The position numbers were made by a program, and so were the translations under genes. Shown here piece after piece: positions 1-9,849 of a stretch of DNA of 64,000 nt (within the stretch, counting starts at the first letter, position 1; each line of letters opens with the position of its first letter). The notes below the pieces were generated by a model. The model saw nothing but the letters and a program-made list of their open reading frames with translations, made no database searches and was not told the origin of the DNA. The stretch lies in the NCBI GenBank assembly GCA_950022655.1, contig OX465581.1, positions 104,825,125 to 104,889,124 of the forward strand. Direction: 5' to 3'. Source of the stretch: Alentia gelatinosa. Its lineage: Eukaryota; Annelida; Polychaeta; Phyllodocida; Polynoidae.

Positions 1-532
1 CGCAGACTATTTGGTGGTCTACGCCTCTGACATGAATGAAATTGCTGCCTCTGCTAGATGTTAATGGCTACAAAGTGTCATTAACCAAATCAGTATCTGG
101 AGTAACGCTAATGCAATGACCATCAACCTTAGCAAAACAATGACCACTTGGTACAGTACTAGACCTTGATCAAAAAGGCTAACATGCAACAATAAAATAC
201 TCCCCCACTGTACCTCCTGTAAGTATCTAGGAGTCAAGCTGGACTCCTCACTCAACCTGGACGAACACATGCGTGCTGTTCAAAAGACCACCGATGCCCG
301 ACTCTATAAGTTGAGTAAACTGAGAAATAAGATCTCTAAGAATGTAGCTAAGTTAGTGTATATCTCCACCATCAGGCCGGTCATGGAGTATGCCTGTTTT
401 CTTTATGATGGGGCAAGCTCGACACAGTTAACTAAGCTCCAAAGGCTTCAAAACAGAGGTTTGCGGCTAGTACAGTCGGTATAAGTCAGAGAGTGTAGCA
501 CCAAAGCACTGTATACTGCCTGCCAGGTTGAA
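1..532 (+). pseudogene. Non-LTR (CR1/Jockey-type) reverse transcriptase, 5' part of interrupted copy
   Basis: The plus strand reads as the palm-to-thumb part of a non-LTR retrotransposon RT. Near base 10 a degraded catalytic box reads ADYLVVYAS where YADD is expected. It is followed by KYLGVKLDSSLNLDEHM (about 215-272) and the thumb motif RPVMEYACFLYDG (about 373-411). In-frame stops and a TAA right after LRLVQSV (481-484) show it is dead. Frame 2 continues past that stop to base 532 and then resumes, in the same codon register, at 5747 on the far side of the Ngaro-like insertion. The element begins upstream of the window. Clade assignment (CR1/Jockey-like) is from the general look of the thumb region only. 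Confidence 0.8.
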
Positions 533-734
533 ATGGGTGACTCATGGGCTTTGCTCAGGGGTAGTCATTGCCACCTCTGGTGTCCCCCTCTACCGCGCAT
601 CACAGGCGCCCCTCCTGCCCCCTCGCGGCTTTCACACGTACCACGCAGTCACGTGGTTGACCCCGGTCCGGACCCCGGTCTCACTTCTACTCTACCCGCC
701 ATACAGTACACACGTACTCCACACCTTTCTCGTC
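533..734 (+). repeat. Split direct repeat A1 of the Ngaro-like element
   Basis: It starts at ATGGGTGACTCATGGGC and ends at CACCTTTCTCGTC. The same 202 bases recur at 5240-5441 with four differences seen by eye (near 616-617, 639 and 652). It forms the left edge of the element, directly after the RT host sequence. It probably contains the promoter and 5' untranslated region. Confidence 0.93.
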
Positions 735-827
735 ATTCTTGGCACGTGCGCGCAGCCTTTGTACTCCACGAGTCACAAGGCCCGCACCCCATCACACCAC
801 ACGAGAACTGGAATAACGAGTAGAAAT

Positions 828-1905
828 ATGCCGAAAACGAGAGCCACCCCCGAAGCCGGACCGTCCAACGCCCCCCAGGCTGAAGACGGGTCCGAGACGA
901 CGGTTAAGGAATCTACGACTCAGGGCACCGCCGAACACGTGGCCTCGGTATCAGAACACGGCTCCTCCGTAAAGACGTCAAGGATCGTGGCTCTGGAGGA
1001 GAATGTGAAGTCCATCCTCACGGCTATCACCAAGATGTCCCGCGAATGGTCGCCATCACGACGGTCAGCATCACGGGCGTCGAGACCTCCAACGGAACCC
1101 TCAGCGGCGGAAGATAGGACAAGGGACTGGGCGCACGACCAGGCCTCACGGCTACCACCCCCACGGCAACTGCGAGACCGATACGTCTCTGACGACTACA
1201 TCCAGAGGGAGATCGAATGGGAGGCCCTACGGCACGACAGGACGGCTGGTAAGCTTTCAACCGATTTGCATACAAACCGTCTGATCTCTAAACCGTACAT
1301 GTACATTGACCGTGAGGGTGTTTATACGATAAGTCAGAAGCTCGAGGTCCGGAGCGCTCTGGGACCACTAGAGTACATCGGGGCTTTCCTTAACATGATG
1401 GAGGACCACCGGGCCGTGCATGAGGAGGACCGCCGCGACCTGTATCGCCACCTTACACAGGTCACCACCGATGCCCAGACACGGCCGTGGGCCGGGGACG
1501 GAGGTGGTCCAACCATGTCTTTGATCAAGTGGAAGCCGGACGCATGTATTGGTCTGACCACGTCAGAATACAGAACGAGCGCGTCCGGCCACGACGACAA
1601 CCACGAACGGCCAAGATGTCTCAAAGTCCGGAGGACGGGAGTTGCCTTGCCGGGCATTCAACTCAGAGAAGGGGTGCCGCCAACGCAACGGCCACCAGGA
1701 TGGGACCATCAAGTGGGTACATGTGTGCTCTTTTTACGACTCCGTAGGCCGGATGTGCACGCACTCTATCCACGCGTGTAACAGGAAGCTGTTCTACGGA
1801 GTCGGTTACGAGAGTGCTGTACCCACACCGACCGCGGCCCCACGCCGAGTACCCCCGGCCGGACACGCACTGCGGCCCACGCAAGTACTCCCACAACAAG
1901 GCTAA
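828..1905 (+). pseudogene. Gag-like protein with zinc-finger region, frameshifted
   Basis: The first open reading frame of the element most plausibly begins at ATG 828 (MPKTRATPEAG). A longer frame from 528 would run through the A1 repeat and the junction, so it is not the start. Frame 3 gives a hydrophilic, Arg/Ser-rich N-terminus and a helical central part to about 1490. The coding signal then appears to move to frame 2 (NHVFDQVEAGRMYWSDHV, about 1509-1562) and to frame 1 from about 1640. There a Cys/His cluster begins PCRAFNSEKGC and ends MCTHSIHAC, resembling the C-terminal zinc-binding motif of DIRS/Ngaro Gag proteins. Two indels, near 1490 and 1640, would explain this. They are real decay or assembly errors. 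A nucleic-acid-binding capsid role is inferred from position and Cys/His pattern. Confidence 0.62.
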
Positions 1906-2015
1906 AAAAATGCACCCGCCGCGCCCCAGGAATAGGCGCGGCGCGAGACACCCCCCCTGCACTCGGTACACATGCACTCCCGGTCAGGGGGCCGACCAAG
2001 CTCAGCGAGTGCTAC

Positions 2016-4222
2016 ATGAATGACGCAACACCTCCTGGGCACGTGACAACAACACCGCGTGTCAAACACGTGGAGCGTGCAGGTGTTGACAGCGACCCCG
2101 GGGAATACACTCCCACCACTGGCAGCGTTAACGGAGTGGACGAGCAATTGCCTCGGCAATTACCCCAGGGGGGAATGGATATTGTGAACCCACCCGACTT
2201 CGCCGTACTTAGGGAGGTGTGTGAGACCGGAGTACCGGTCCCCGGGGTACGGACCGACCCGGCCGCCTTCGCCGGACACAGGCGGGCCCTCTGGCCCCAG
2301 TTCGCCGGGCCCGGGCCGCCGGGACACGCCCACATCTACGGTGAGGTAAGGGATACCGGCCTGCCTAACGCATTGGGTGCACGTATTGAGCTTCCTACGG
2401 ACCTGAACATTCCGGCATGGGTCCGGTACCTCTCCGGCATGCCCGGAAAACAGGAACTTCTCGACTTCATCCGGTTCGGGTTCCCCCTCGGGTACCTCGG
2501 GCCCGTGAGTGACACCCAGGAGGCACTCAACCATCCCAGTGCCACGGATACCCGGAACAAGTCGACAACTTCATAAGTAAGGAACGGATACACAGCAACC
2601 TCATAGGTCCGTTCAACGAGGCCCCGTTTTCTCTGTGGTGTCACGTGTCGCCGTTGATGACACGCGAGAAGCGGGGGGGCATTGAGCGTCGTGTCATTAC
2701 CGACATGACGTATCCGAAGGAGAACAGTGTCAATGCATACATAATAAAGAACTCTGTCTTCGATCAGGAGCGGGAACACGGCCTGCCGACCGTTGACGGC
2801 TTCGTCGGCCGCCTGGTGGCCTCGGGGCCAGGGAGTTATATGAGCACCATTGACATTGCTAGAGCGTATAAGAACTTTCGGTGCGATCCTCTGGATTGGC
2901 CGTTGCTCTGTTTCGCGTGGAGGGACGGGTATTACTGTGACACGGCGATGCCGTTTGGTGCCCGTGCCTCCTCGTATCATATGCAGTGTGTGGATGATAC
3001 CATTGTCCAGATGCTGGGACAAAAGGGTGTCGACGCTGCTATGTATCTGGACGACTTAATAATCCTCTCACCCAACCGAGGTAAGGCAGCATCGGACTTC
3101 GCCATAGCACGGGACCTGTTCCGGGAATTGGGCCTCCCCGAGGCTACAGACAAGGCACAGCCCCCCGAGCAGGTGGTCACGTGGCTCAGAATCATCATAA
3201 ATGCCCCCGAGATGTCCATCACCATTCCTGAGGATAAACTGCAGGATGTACGGGAACACGTCAGAACGGTCGCCCGGAAGCGGTCCCTCACAAAACATCA
3301 ACTGCAGTCGGTCCTCGGCAAGATACTTCACGTCTCGAAATGCATACGGCCGGCACGGCCGTTCGTCAGCAAGTTGTTGGAGGCGCTGAGGGGCATGTCC
3401 AGCTATTATCTTAACATCAACGCCGATATGAGACAAGATCTGGACTGGTTCCTACGGTTCGCCGAAGGCTGGAACGGCCACGCGCTGATCCCTCGAGGGC
3501 CCCCCACGAAATGTATTATCGTGGATGCGTGCCTCTCAGGCATCGGCGGGACGGACGGCACATACTTCTACGCGGGACGGGTGTGCCCGACCGTCGACCC
3601 CGTGACCTGCATCTCGGAACTCGAGGCACTTAACACGGTGTACGCCATGAACACGTTCCTCACGGATCGCGACCGTGGTACACGTGTGGAGGTGTTCTGT
3701 GACAACCTGGGGACCGTCCAGGCACTCACGAGTGGGAGGGCACGTAATTCGGTCCTGGCCGAATGTGCCCGCCAGGCCTGGATGGTTCAAGCAAAACTGC
3801 AGGTCGAACTCCTCTACACGCACGTGCCTGGAGTTCTAAATACCGTGGCCGATGCACTGAGCAGAGCGCATCTGACCTCGAGGGACTACAATACTGCTGC
3901 TATGTTCATCACATACCATTCCCTTACAGAGGTCATACCATGTACACATGCCTCGTTCATACCAGTTTTGCGTCTTCCATGCAGATCCGGCTCTACTCTC
4001 ACTCCAGACGAGGGCATCTGCACGGCAATCAGAGGCACGTGCCTGCGGAACGGTCGCCAACCAGAAGAGCGCCGTCGCCACGTACCTCGCGTTTTGCCGA
4101 CGTCCTACAGTCAGCTTCACCACGGCGTACCTCGAGTACGTCGCGGAACACGCCCCGTCGCCGGCAACGGTCGCCAACCAGCTCTCCCATGTGCGGTCGC
4201 ACCTGCGACTGACGGGGGGTGA
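2016..4222 (+). pseudogene. Reverse transcriptase / RNase H, one frameshift
   Basis: It copies element RNA into DNA. Frame 3 (2016-2545) ends in the DIRS-type pre-RT signature FGFPLGYLG and NHPSA. The continuation (YPEQVDNFIS, then SPLMTREKRGG) is in frame 2, so one base is missing near 2543-2548. Within the frame-2 part numbered from 2645, the palm has STIDIARAY (Asp70), MPFGARASS and the catalytic box YLDDL (134-138, bases 3044-3058). The RNase H domain follows with IIVDACLSG (Asp294), SELEAL (Glu325/327), VFCDNLG (Asp353) and HVPG...VADALSR (Asp403). All catalytic acids are present, so apart from the shift the enzyme looks intact. Its end overlaps the recombinase frame by 275 bases, as is common in Ngaro elements. 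A programmed -1 shift was considered, but no slippery heptamer is evident. Confidence 0.88.
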
Positions 4223-4931
4223 CGTCGCGCCAACCGAGGATTTCCGGGTGAAGCGGGCATTGGAGGCTATGAAACGCAACAAAGACTATCGGCCAAACGT
4301 AAAGCCTCCGGTGCCGATGGCGGTCCTCCAGGCCGCCCTCGGGGCCCTCACGGACTCCCCCATGCACATCGTTCTGCGGGCAGCCGTCCTGATCATCTAC
4401 TACGCGGCACTGCGACAGAGCGAGGTCGCTCCCCCGACGGCGGCCGCATACGATCCAGCGCGACACCTGTCACGCCGAGACGTGGTGGTCACGCCTACCA
4501 GCGTGACGGTTCGAATCAAGGCTGCAAAGAACCTACAACTGGCGGGGGAAGAGAAAACGGCCACACTCCAGGCATCGCCGACCCCCGCCTCATGCCCGCT
4601 GGTAGCAATACGATGGATGGTGGCGGCCGCCCCCACGGCCACCCCCGAGGACCCGTTCCTCATGCTCGAGGACCGAACCACGGTGACAACGCGTATGCTT
4701 ACCAAGGCATGGAAGCAGCTACTCGTGGCCGCACGACAGGATTCGAACTATACGCTGCACAGCCTTCGCAAGGCAGCGGCAACACAGGTATTCCAGGCCG
4801 GGATGCCTGAAATCTCCATACAGCAGTACGGAGGGTGGAAGTCAAATGCCCACCGCTCTTATATCAAGGATGACAACGAGAAAGCGGTGAACCTCGCCCT
4901 CCTCAAATCCCTAAACCAAAAGGACTCATAA
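3948..4931 (+). CDS. Tyrosine recombinase of the Ngaro-like element
   Basis: A 327-aa frame that is uninterrupted. It would integrate a circular double-stranded cDNA by phage-integrase-type recombination, replacing the DDE integrase of LTR elements. The N-terminal half (about 30-120) matches a core-binding SAM-like domain. The catalytic domain shows AALRQSEV (Arg156), LHSLRKAAATQ (His271, Arg274), YGGWKS (Trp297 at the His/Trp position) and HRSYIKDD (Tyr305 nucleophile), so the R-H-R-W-Y set is complete. The ATG at 3948 lies inside the end of the RT/RNase H frame in another register. The stop at 4929-4931 is about 45 bases before repeat B1. Of the three proteins of this element it is the only one without a break. 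Confidence 0.9.
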   Translation: MPRSYQFCVFHADPALLSLQTRASARQSEARACGTVANQKSAVATYLAFCRRPTVSFTTAYLEYVAEHAPSPATVANQLSHVRSHLRLTGGDVAPTEDFRVKRALEAMKRNKDYRPNVKPPVPMAVLQAALGALTDSPMHIVLRAAVLIIYYAALRQSEVAPPTAAAYDPARHLSRRDVVVTPTSVTVRIKAAKNLQLAGEEKTATLQASPTPASCPLVAIRWMVAAAPTATPEDPFLMLEDRTTVTTRMLTKAWKQLLVAARQDSNYTLHSLRKAAATQVFQAGMPEISIQQYGGWKSNAHRSYIKDDNEKAVNLALLKSLNQKDS

Positions 4932-4975
4932 ATTCTTCCCCCCCCCCTCCCTCTCCTATTTTTACTTGGCTTCTT

Positions 4976-5242
4976 GGCATTTTTATTATCATACAATTAT
5001 CATTGTATTACCTATAATACAATTCAACATTGTATTCTTATCTTATAACTTCATCATAATTGACTTTTATTCTAATGTCAATCATTCCATGTATTCTTAC
5101 TTACCTCATATTATTATTTCATTTAACATGTCGTCCAGTAAGGTCGACATAAAATTTTATCTACTACTTTACTACATAAAATTCAATAAAATTTTATTTT
5201 CCCAGCTACTGCTTTCTACTTTCATCCAGGGGTAGGGTAATG
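4976..5242 (+). repeat. Split direct repeat B1
   Basis: 267 A+T-rich bases beginning GGCATTTTTATTATC and ending GGGGTAGGGTAATG. It recurs at 5483-5749 with two differences seen by eye. It contains TCGTCCAGTAAGGTCGAC and the tail TTTCATCCAGGGGTAGGGTAATG, whose last bases overlap A2. This is the internal B copy of the A1-B1/A2-B2 layout. Confidence 0.92.
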
Positions 5243-5441
5243 GGTGACTCATGGGCTTTGCTCAGGGGTAGTCATTGCCACCTCTGGTGTCCCCCTCTAC
5301 CGCGCATCACAGGCGCCCCTCCTGCCCCCATGCGGCTTTCACACGTACCACACAGTCACGTGGTCGACCCCGGTCCGGACCCCGGTCTCACTTCTACTCT
5401 ACCCGCCATACAGTACACACGTACTCCACACCTTTCTCGTC
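5240..5441 (+). repeat. Split direct repeat A2
   Basis: Second copy of the 202-base A repeat, directly abutting B1. Together they re-create internally the junction that would exist in a circular intermediate. A2 is separated from B2 by a short linker rich in CCCACCCA (5442-5482). Confidence 0.93.
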
Positions 5442-5482
5442 CCACCCACCCACACCTTCTCTCCTCTCACCTACTCACGTAG

Positions 5483-5749
5483 GGCATTTTTACTATCATA
5501 CAATTATCATTGTATTACCTATAATACAATTCAACATTGTATTCTTATCTTATAACTTCATCATAATTGACTTTTATTCTAATGTCAATTATTCCATGTA
5601 TTCTTACTTACCTCATATTATTATTTCATTTAACATGTCGTCCAGTAAGGTCGACATAAAATTTTATCTACTACTTTACTACATAAAATTCAATAAAATT
5701 TTATTTTCCCAGCTACTGCTTTCTACTTTCATCCAGGGGTAGGGTAATG
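5483..5749 (+). repeat. Split direct repeat B2 (right edge of the Ngaro-like element)
   Basis: Second copy of the 267-base B repeat. It ends GGGTAGGGTAATG, and the interrupted reverse transcriptase resumes immediately after it (CTGTGTTATAGACAAC). The A+T richness and the CCAGCTACTGCTTTCTAC segment match B1. Confidence 0.93.
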
Positions 5750-6262
5750 CTGTGTTATAGACAACTAAAGCAGCTGATGAGTTTGATGTACAAATTATCT
5801 CGAGATCCCGATAACTTACAGGTATGCAACAGGAGTACACACAGCAACAGTAAAGTTAACTTTGAGGAATATAGATTTAAGTCTAAAGGTTACAAACTAA
5901 GTCCAGCGTATTGTGGTATCCAAACCTGGAAGAAAATAAGTGAATCGCTGCAGAAAGCACCCAACAAACTGTCCTTCAAGAAGGGAATCGACCAAGAACT
6001 CCCCAGGATAATATACGAGCTTAACCAGCAGTAACAGAACTAATCTTTCTTTCACTATGAACATTTAACATTGATTATCTATATCTCATTATCATCCTTA
6101 ATATCACCTACTATTACTATCTTTGTTATCTACTACTGTATTGGCGTTTAATATATATGAGTGTCGCCTGTTTCATGGAAGAACTATTCCTTGTTGCCAT
6201 AGAGTTTAAGGCTGAAACCATCAAATTCAAAATTTAGTTCCTTGTTGCCATAGACAAATAAG
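5747..6262 (+). pseudogene. Non-LTR reverse transcriptase, 3' part and tail
   Basis: An open frame from 5747 to 6034 encodes a C-terminal tail including YKLSPAYCGIQTWKKISESL and ends at TAA. It has the 'W..lP..l......F...l' character of CR1/Jockey C-termini. Its codon register is the one left at 532, so removing the Ngaro unit rejoins the frame exactly. The 3' untranslated part carries TTCCTTGTTGCCATAGA twice (6188-6204 and 6238-6254). It ends near the ACAAATAAGG stretch, a plausible end of the LINE copy. Confidence 0.75.
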
Positions 6263-8066
6263 GCCCGGCGATATAAAGAAGATTTCATTTGATCTTTACA
6301 TCGTTCAAAGTTATACTGATATTTTTCATAAAAGAAAATCTTAAAAAGAAAATTGTCAGGAAAGATATAAGCGTTTGTAATTTTAAAATTCTTTTTCTCT
6401 TTTTCTTTTTACCTTTTTCAATTGTCCATTGTCCATCCTTTATGTCTAATATAACTCTGTGGTATACAATGGAAGAACGCGGCGTCACTGCTTGCGAATT
6501 GTCTATTGTTATGTTTATGTGATCAAATTTCCTTTTTTAATTTCTTTGTTTCCGAAATTGCTGAATAAGGCGACGTAAAGATAATGACGTTAAAGCCACA
6601 AGGGCCTTAACATGCTTTAACATAGTCCTTTTTTAACACACAAAAATCCCCATTGTACATACCTTAATGGTTACAACGCACACCAAAACAGCAGTGGTTA
6701 ACTATTTTGTGTGTAAATCTTCTCTGTCGGGTTGGGCTTTCCTCCGTCAACCAAACGTTGGTGTTGTGGAGAGGAATTCAATCCGTCTAGAAAAAATGGT
6801 TAACTATTTTATTCAGTATTCAATGGGATAGAGAAAAATGGCGATGTAAACAGAAGCCCAATTTTTGCCAAGCTAAAAGTGTGGAAATAATTCTTGAAGT
6901 CGGATTTTTTAAAAGAAATTACACTTGAGACATTTTGCTTACAAGGCAGGCTGGTTAATAAGAAATTTTATGGGAAGAATGTGGTTTTCTTTTTGTCTTA
7001 TGTACATGTTAGTAGCAGGGGGGGGGGACAGTGAAAAATGGGTGTTTTACATTTATATCGTCTTTTCTTGTACATTTACCTAGGTATAACATATATATAT
7101 GGCGTTTTAGCTCTCAATGAGATCCAACCTATGAAAAGATAATCAGGTGAACGACAAACAAATGCTTCAAATGCAACAAAAGCATCCTTGATTTCGACGT
7201 AGATACCTGGAAGATGGAGAGGAAGGAGGGAAACGAAAGGAACCTATTGATGACTAATCATTCAGAGGGGCGCCTGTGTAAAGACAGTGGGACCTCTTGC
7301 TACTGACGAATCGCAACAATACTGCCATCTAGTGGTTCGTCGTCACATTGTAGAAGTTACCATGGTGAAGTACACTGCCCAGGTAAACAAATGCTTGCTA
7401 CACCACGTTAGTCGGAACAGAGTGGAGGCTGACAGAATTGGCGGCCAATTTACCCATTCATGAGTTTGTTTCGAGAATGCCCGTCTAAACGATTCTCCCG
7501 GTTCAATTTCTACCTTTGTTGATTGATTATAAGTAACCAAATAGTCGGAAGCAGTGCCTCATTAAGGACCCTTTTAGTGCTGGATTTAGTGAAATAAACT
7601 TAAAGAAATATCGCCTTTTATACTTACTTTCCAATTACTGATTATCCAGGTTTTCATTGAAAGTGATTCATTTTATATGTAAAGAATTATATTACAATGT
7701 AATTAAGATCAATTATTAATCTCTTGACCAGCTTGATTTTCGCTTCACTGTCTCTCTAACCTCTAACAAGGAACGAGTGCATATTCCAGGGTGTACAAAT
7801 GTATAAAACTGGAAGCGTAAGGGGAATTTCTCTATGTCGATAACAGGGGGAACCACCTACCATTCCTGCTTTGAAATGCCCTTGTCTTAGCACTATTCCC
7901 TCTCTTTTTGGAGTAAATTGTGCTTCAAGGGTGGGGAGATTTCACCTCCTATGATCACGGAAGTAGCTGGTCGCAACAAAATTGATTTAGATTAAAGACG
8001 TATAAAAGAAAGTCACAAACCTCCCATAAAGTGATCATTTGCAAAGGGAAAATACCCGTACCACTA
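6263..8066. other. No gene recognised
   Basis: A+T-rich sequence with short homopolymers, including a G run at 7019-7027. All frames are short and lack recognisable motifs. No RNA gene, inverted repeat or family member was recognised. Confidence 0.5.
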
Positions 8067-8211
8067 TAGGCCATCCATAACGTATATACATGCAGTGTTT
8101 GGGGAACAAATATTGGAAATTTGTGTGCGTCCCTTCTCTAATCTATTGCGTACAAAATGGGGAGGGGCGGCGGTTACATTTTAGGCGTATGTACTTCATG
8201 GATGGCCCCCT
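8067..8211. mobile_element. MITE with GGCCATCCAT(A/G)A termini
   Basis: A short unit bounded by TAGGCCATCCATAACGTATA on the left and the inverted ACTTCATGGATGGCCCCC on the right. A second member of the same family lies at 30697-30865. Both contain a TTGCGTACAAAATGGG-like core in opposite orientation. There is no coding capacity, so it is a non-autonomous DNA transposon. The superfamily is not assigned. Confidence 0.65.
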
Positions 8212-8399
8212 AACAATTCATTCTTCATTCTTAATATCATTTCATTCCTGCTTAAGGCGTGACCAGAAGGTGAAATCAAGAGAAGAGGTGTAGATGGTGG
8301 CGCCACCTTATGTCGAAAAACTACTACTAGTGTTACGGCCCATGAAACATTGATGTGGGTGAGATATTTGTATCAGGTTAAAAACATTTTACAACCAGC

Positions 8400-8900
8400 A
8401 GAACAGTCAATATTTCATTTGGAGGTCGAAGACCGAGTGGCGAATAGATATTCGCCCATTATTATATGATAGGCCAAGCTAAAATTATGTACGGTATTTG
8501 TATGATAGAAGGAGATACTCTTGAACTGGTAGAGAAGTACAATTACTTCGGTATGATCATCCATGGAAACTGACCTACAAAAATAAGTTTTTAAAGTTAA
8601 TTCAGGAGGGGAGTCCAAAGGTTTTCAAATTTAGAAAATCCAGATGTGTTCTGTCACAAAATACTGCTTCAACAGTGTACAAACAGATGGTACTTCCTAG
8701 TCTCGAATACTTGAAATCTGTATCCTTCTCGGCAAATGATTTGGAGTGTGCAAAGAGGTATATCAGAGTATTGTACTCGGGAATGGTCTCACTGCAAATA
8801 GACAGAAAATCTTGGACGAAGAGATATTTGAATCAGAAGTGAAATTCCAGTATTTACTATCCAACATTCTACATTAGTTATCAAGGGAAGCACAGAAACT
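8400..8900 (+). pseudogene. Decayed non-LTR reverse transcriptase (thumb region)
   Basis: Translating across frames gives LELVEKYNYFG, then FRKSRCVLSQNTASTVYKQM and VLPSLEYLKSVSFS. This is the order of the connection and thumb motifs of Jockey/CR1-like RTs. Stops and frameshifts occur throughout. No endonuclease or palm is visible upstream, so this is a 5'-truncated relic. Confidence 0.6.
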
Positions 8901-9566
8901 ATATTCTCACGCCGATATTCTCACGCACTGCTTTACACTCTAGGGATTTTCCCCTCCGTGTTCTACTCAGTAGAACACGACTTTCCGTATTCTACTAAGT
9001 AGCGATTTGTAGGCTCCATCTACTAAGTATAAAGACTCCGTATTAGGTGGAAAATAAAAAGAAGATATCTATGGCAATTTACCATGATGATAGCTACCTA
9101 ATCCCGATGTATCCAATATTGATTGGATAGTTGTAATGAATGTCAACAGAAATAACTCATGTAAATCAGATGCTGTCAGTGCATAGATACAGATCTATTA
9201 GAAATTATCCATCTATATATATATATATGCCGCAGTGTGATATACTCTGTCAATGATCAATGTCCGTCTGCCTAAATTACCGAATCTCAAAGGCTCTAAA
9301 GTGGTGGATCTCACTGTCTATTATTTTTCATAAATGTCTCTGTATAGGTCAGCCCTGTAATTCATAGGGATCACTACCGCCGGGCTGGATGGCTGATGGT
9401 TTATAGAATGTGTTGATCTTCCCTTTATCTTTCAGACTGGCCTGTCTACTGCTTCATGCCTGTCTATACTGTGGTAAATTGCTTTTGATTTCTCTTTGAA
9501 CTGGTGATGCATTTAGTATGGCGCCATAGCGTTGATCTGCCTACTAGTTCCCTACCCTCGGTTTAA

Positions 9567-9588
9567 CACCCCCCCCCCCCCCCCCCCG
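9567..9588. repeat. Poly(C) tract
   Basis: A run of about 20 cytosines interrupted once by G, ending before CCACGGGACG. Similar long C or G runs recur near 34250, 40050 and 57770. Confidence 0.9.
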
Positions 9589-9670
9589 CCCCACGGGACG
9601 TGCGTCCGGGTGTCTATAGAATAGGTAAAAGGTACCGGAAGTCGGTCGGTGGAACCGGATGTTCCTGCAG

Positions 9671-9847
9671 GATCGTCCACAGACGCTGGGGGAATCCCCT
9701 ATGGATCACTGGGCAGTATTTCCCATGGGAGAGAGGGTGTTCAAATGGTGGGAATGCCGCCAATTGCACTACAAAGTATTCCGAAAGCTAGAGGAGGATG
9801 GAGGATTTTACAATTCCCACATATTTCTCAATGATCAGACACAATGA
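9671..9847 (+). CDS. Possible 3'-terminal coding exon, unidentified
   Basis: After a TTCCTGCAG acceptor-like site, 59 codons stay open to TGA at 9845-9847. The protein part (MDHWAVFPMGERVFKWWE, then VFRKLEEDGGFYN) is rich in Trp and aromatic residues and looks more protein-like than neighbouring frames. An AATAAA at 9946-9951 lies about 100 bases downstream, as expected for a last exon. No upstream exon was found and the family is not recognised. The polypyrimidine tract is weak, so this may be chance. Confidence 0.3.
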   Translation, partial: DRPQTLGESPMDHWAVFPMGERVFKWWECRQLHYKVFRKLEEDGGFYNSHIFLNDQTQ

Positions 9848-9849
9848 TA

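Larger units (their letters stand above)
533..5749 (+). mobile_element. Ngaro-like tyrosine-recombinase retrotransposon (DIRS order)
   Basis: A 5.2-kb unit with the split direct repeat layout A1-ORFs-B1-A2-B2 that defines the PAT/Ngaro group. A1 (533-734) is repeated as A2 (5240-5441) and B1 (4976-5242) as B2 (5483-5749). B1 and A2 abut and share the ATG at 5240-5242. Inside are gag-like, RT/RNase H and tyrosine recombinase reading frames in that order, and no integrase or methyltransferase was seen. There is no target-site duplication. Both outer junctions and the B1/A2 junction share AATG, consistent with recombination of a circular intermediate into an AATG site. The repeats differ by about 4 of 202 (A) and 2 of 267 (B) positions by eye, so the copy looks young although gag and RT carry frameshifts. 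The unit is visibly richer in G+C and CpG than its surroundings. Confidence 0.92.

Noticed and set aside
528..827. Gag start at 528 in the long frame
   Set aside because: This start precedes the element boundary at 533 and the frame would translate the A1 repeat; ATG 828 is more plausible.
2016..4222. Programmed -1 frameshift in the Ngaro RT
   Set aside because: No slippery heptamer or pseudoknot is evident near 2545, and gag also carries shifts, so decay or sequencing error is simpler.
5275..5742. Frames of 80-155 codons across A2/B2
   Set aside because: They lie in the terminal repeats of the retrotransposon and read through A+T-rich B2; no protein-like features.
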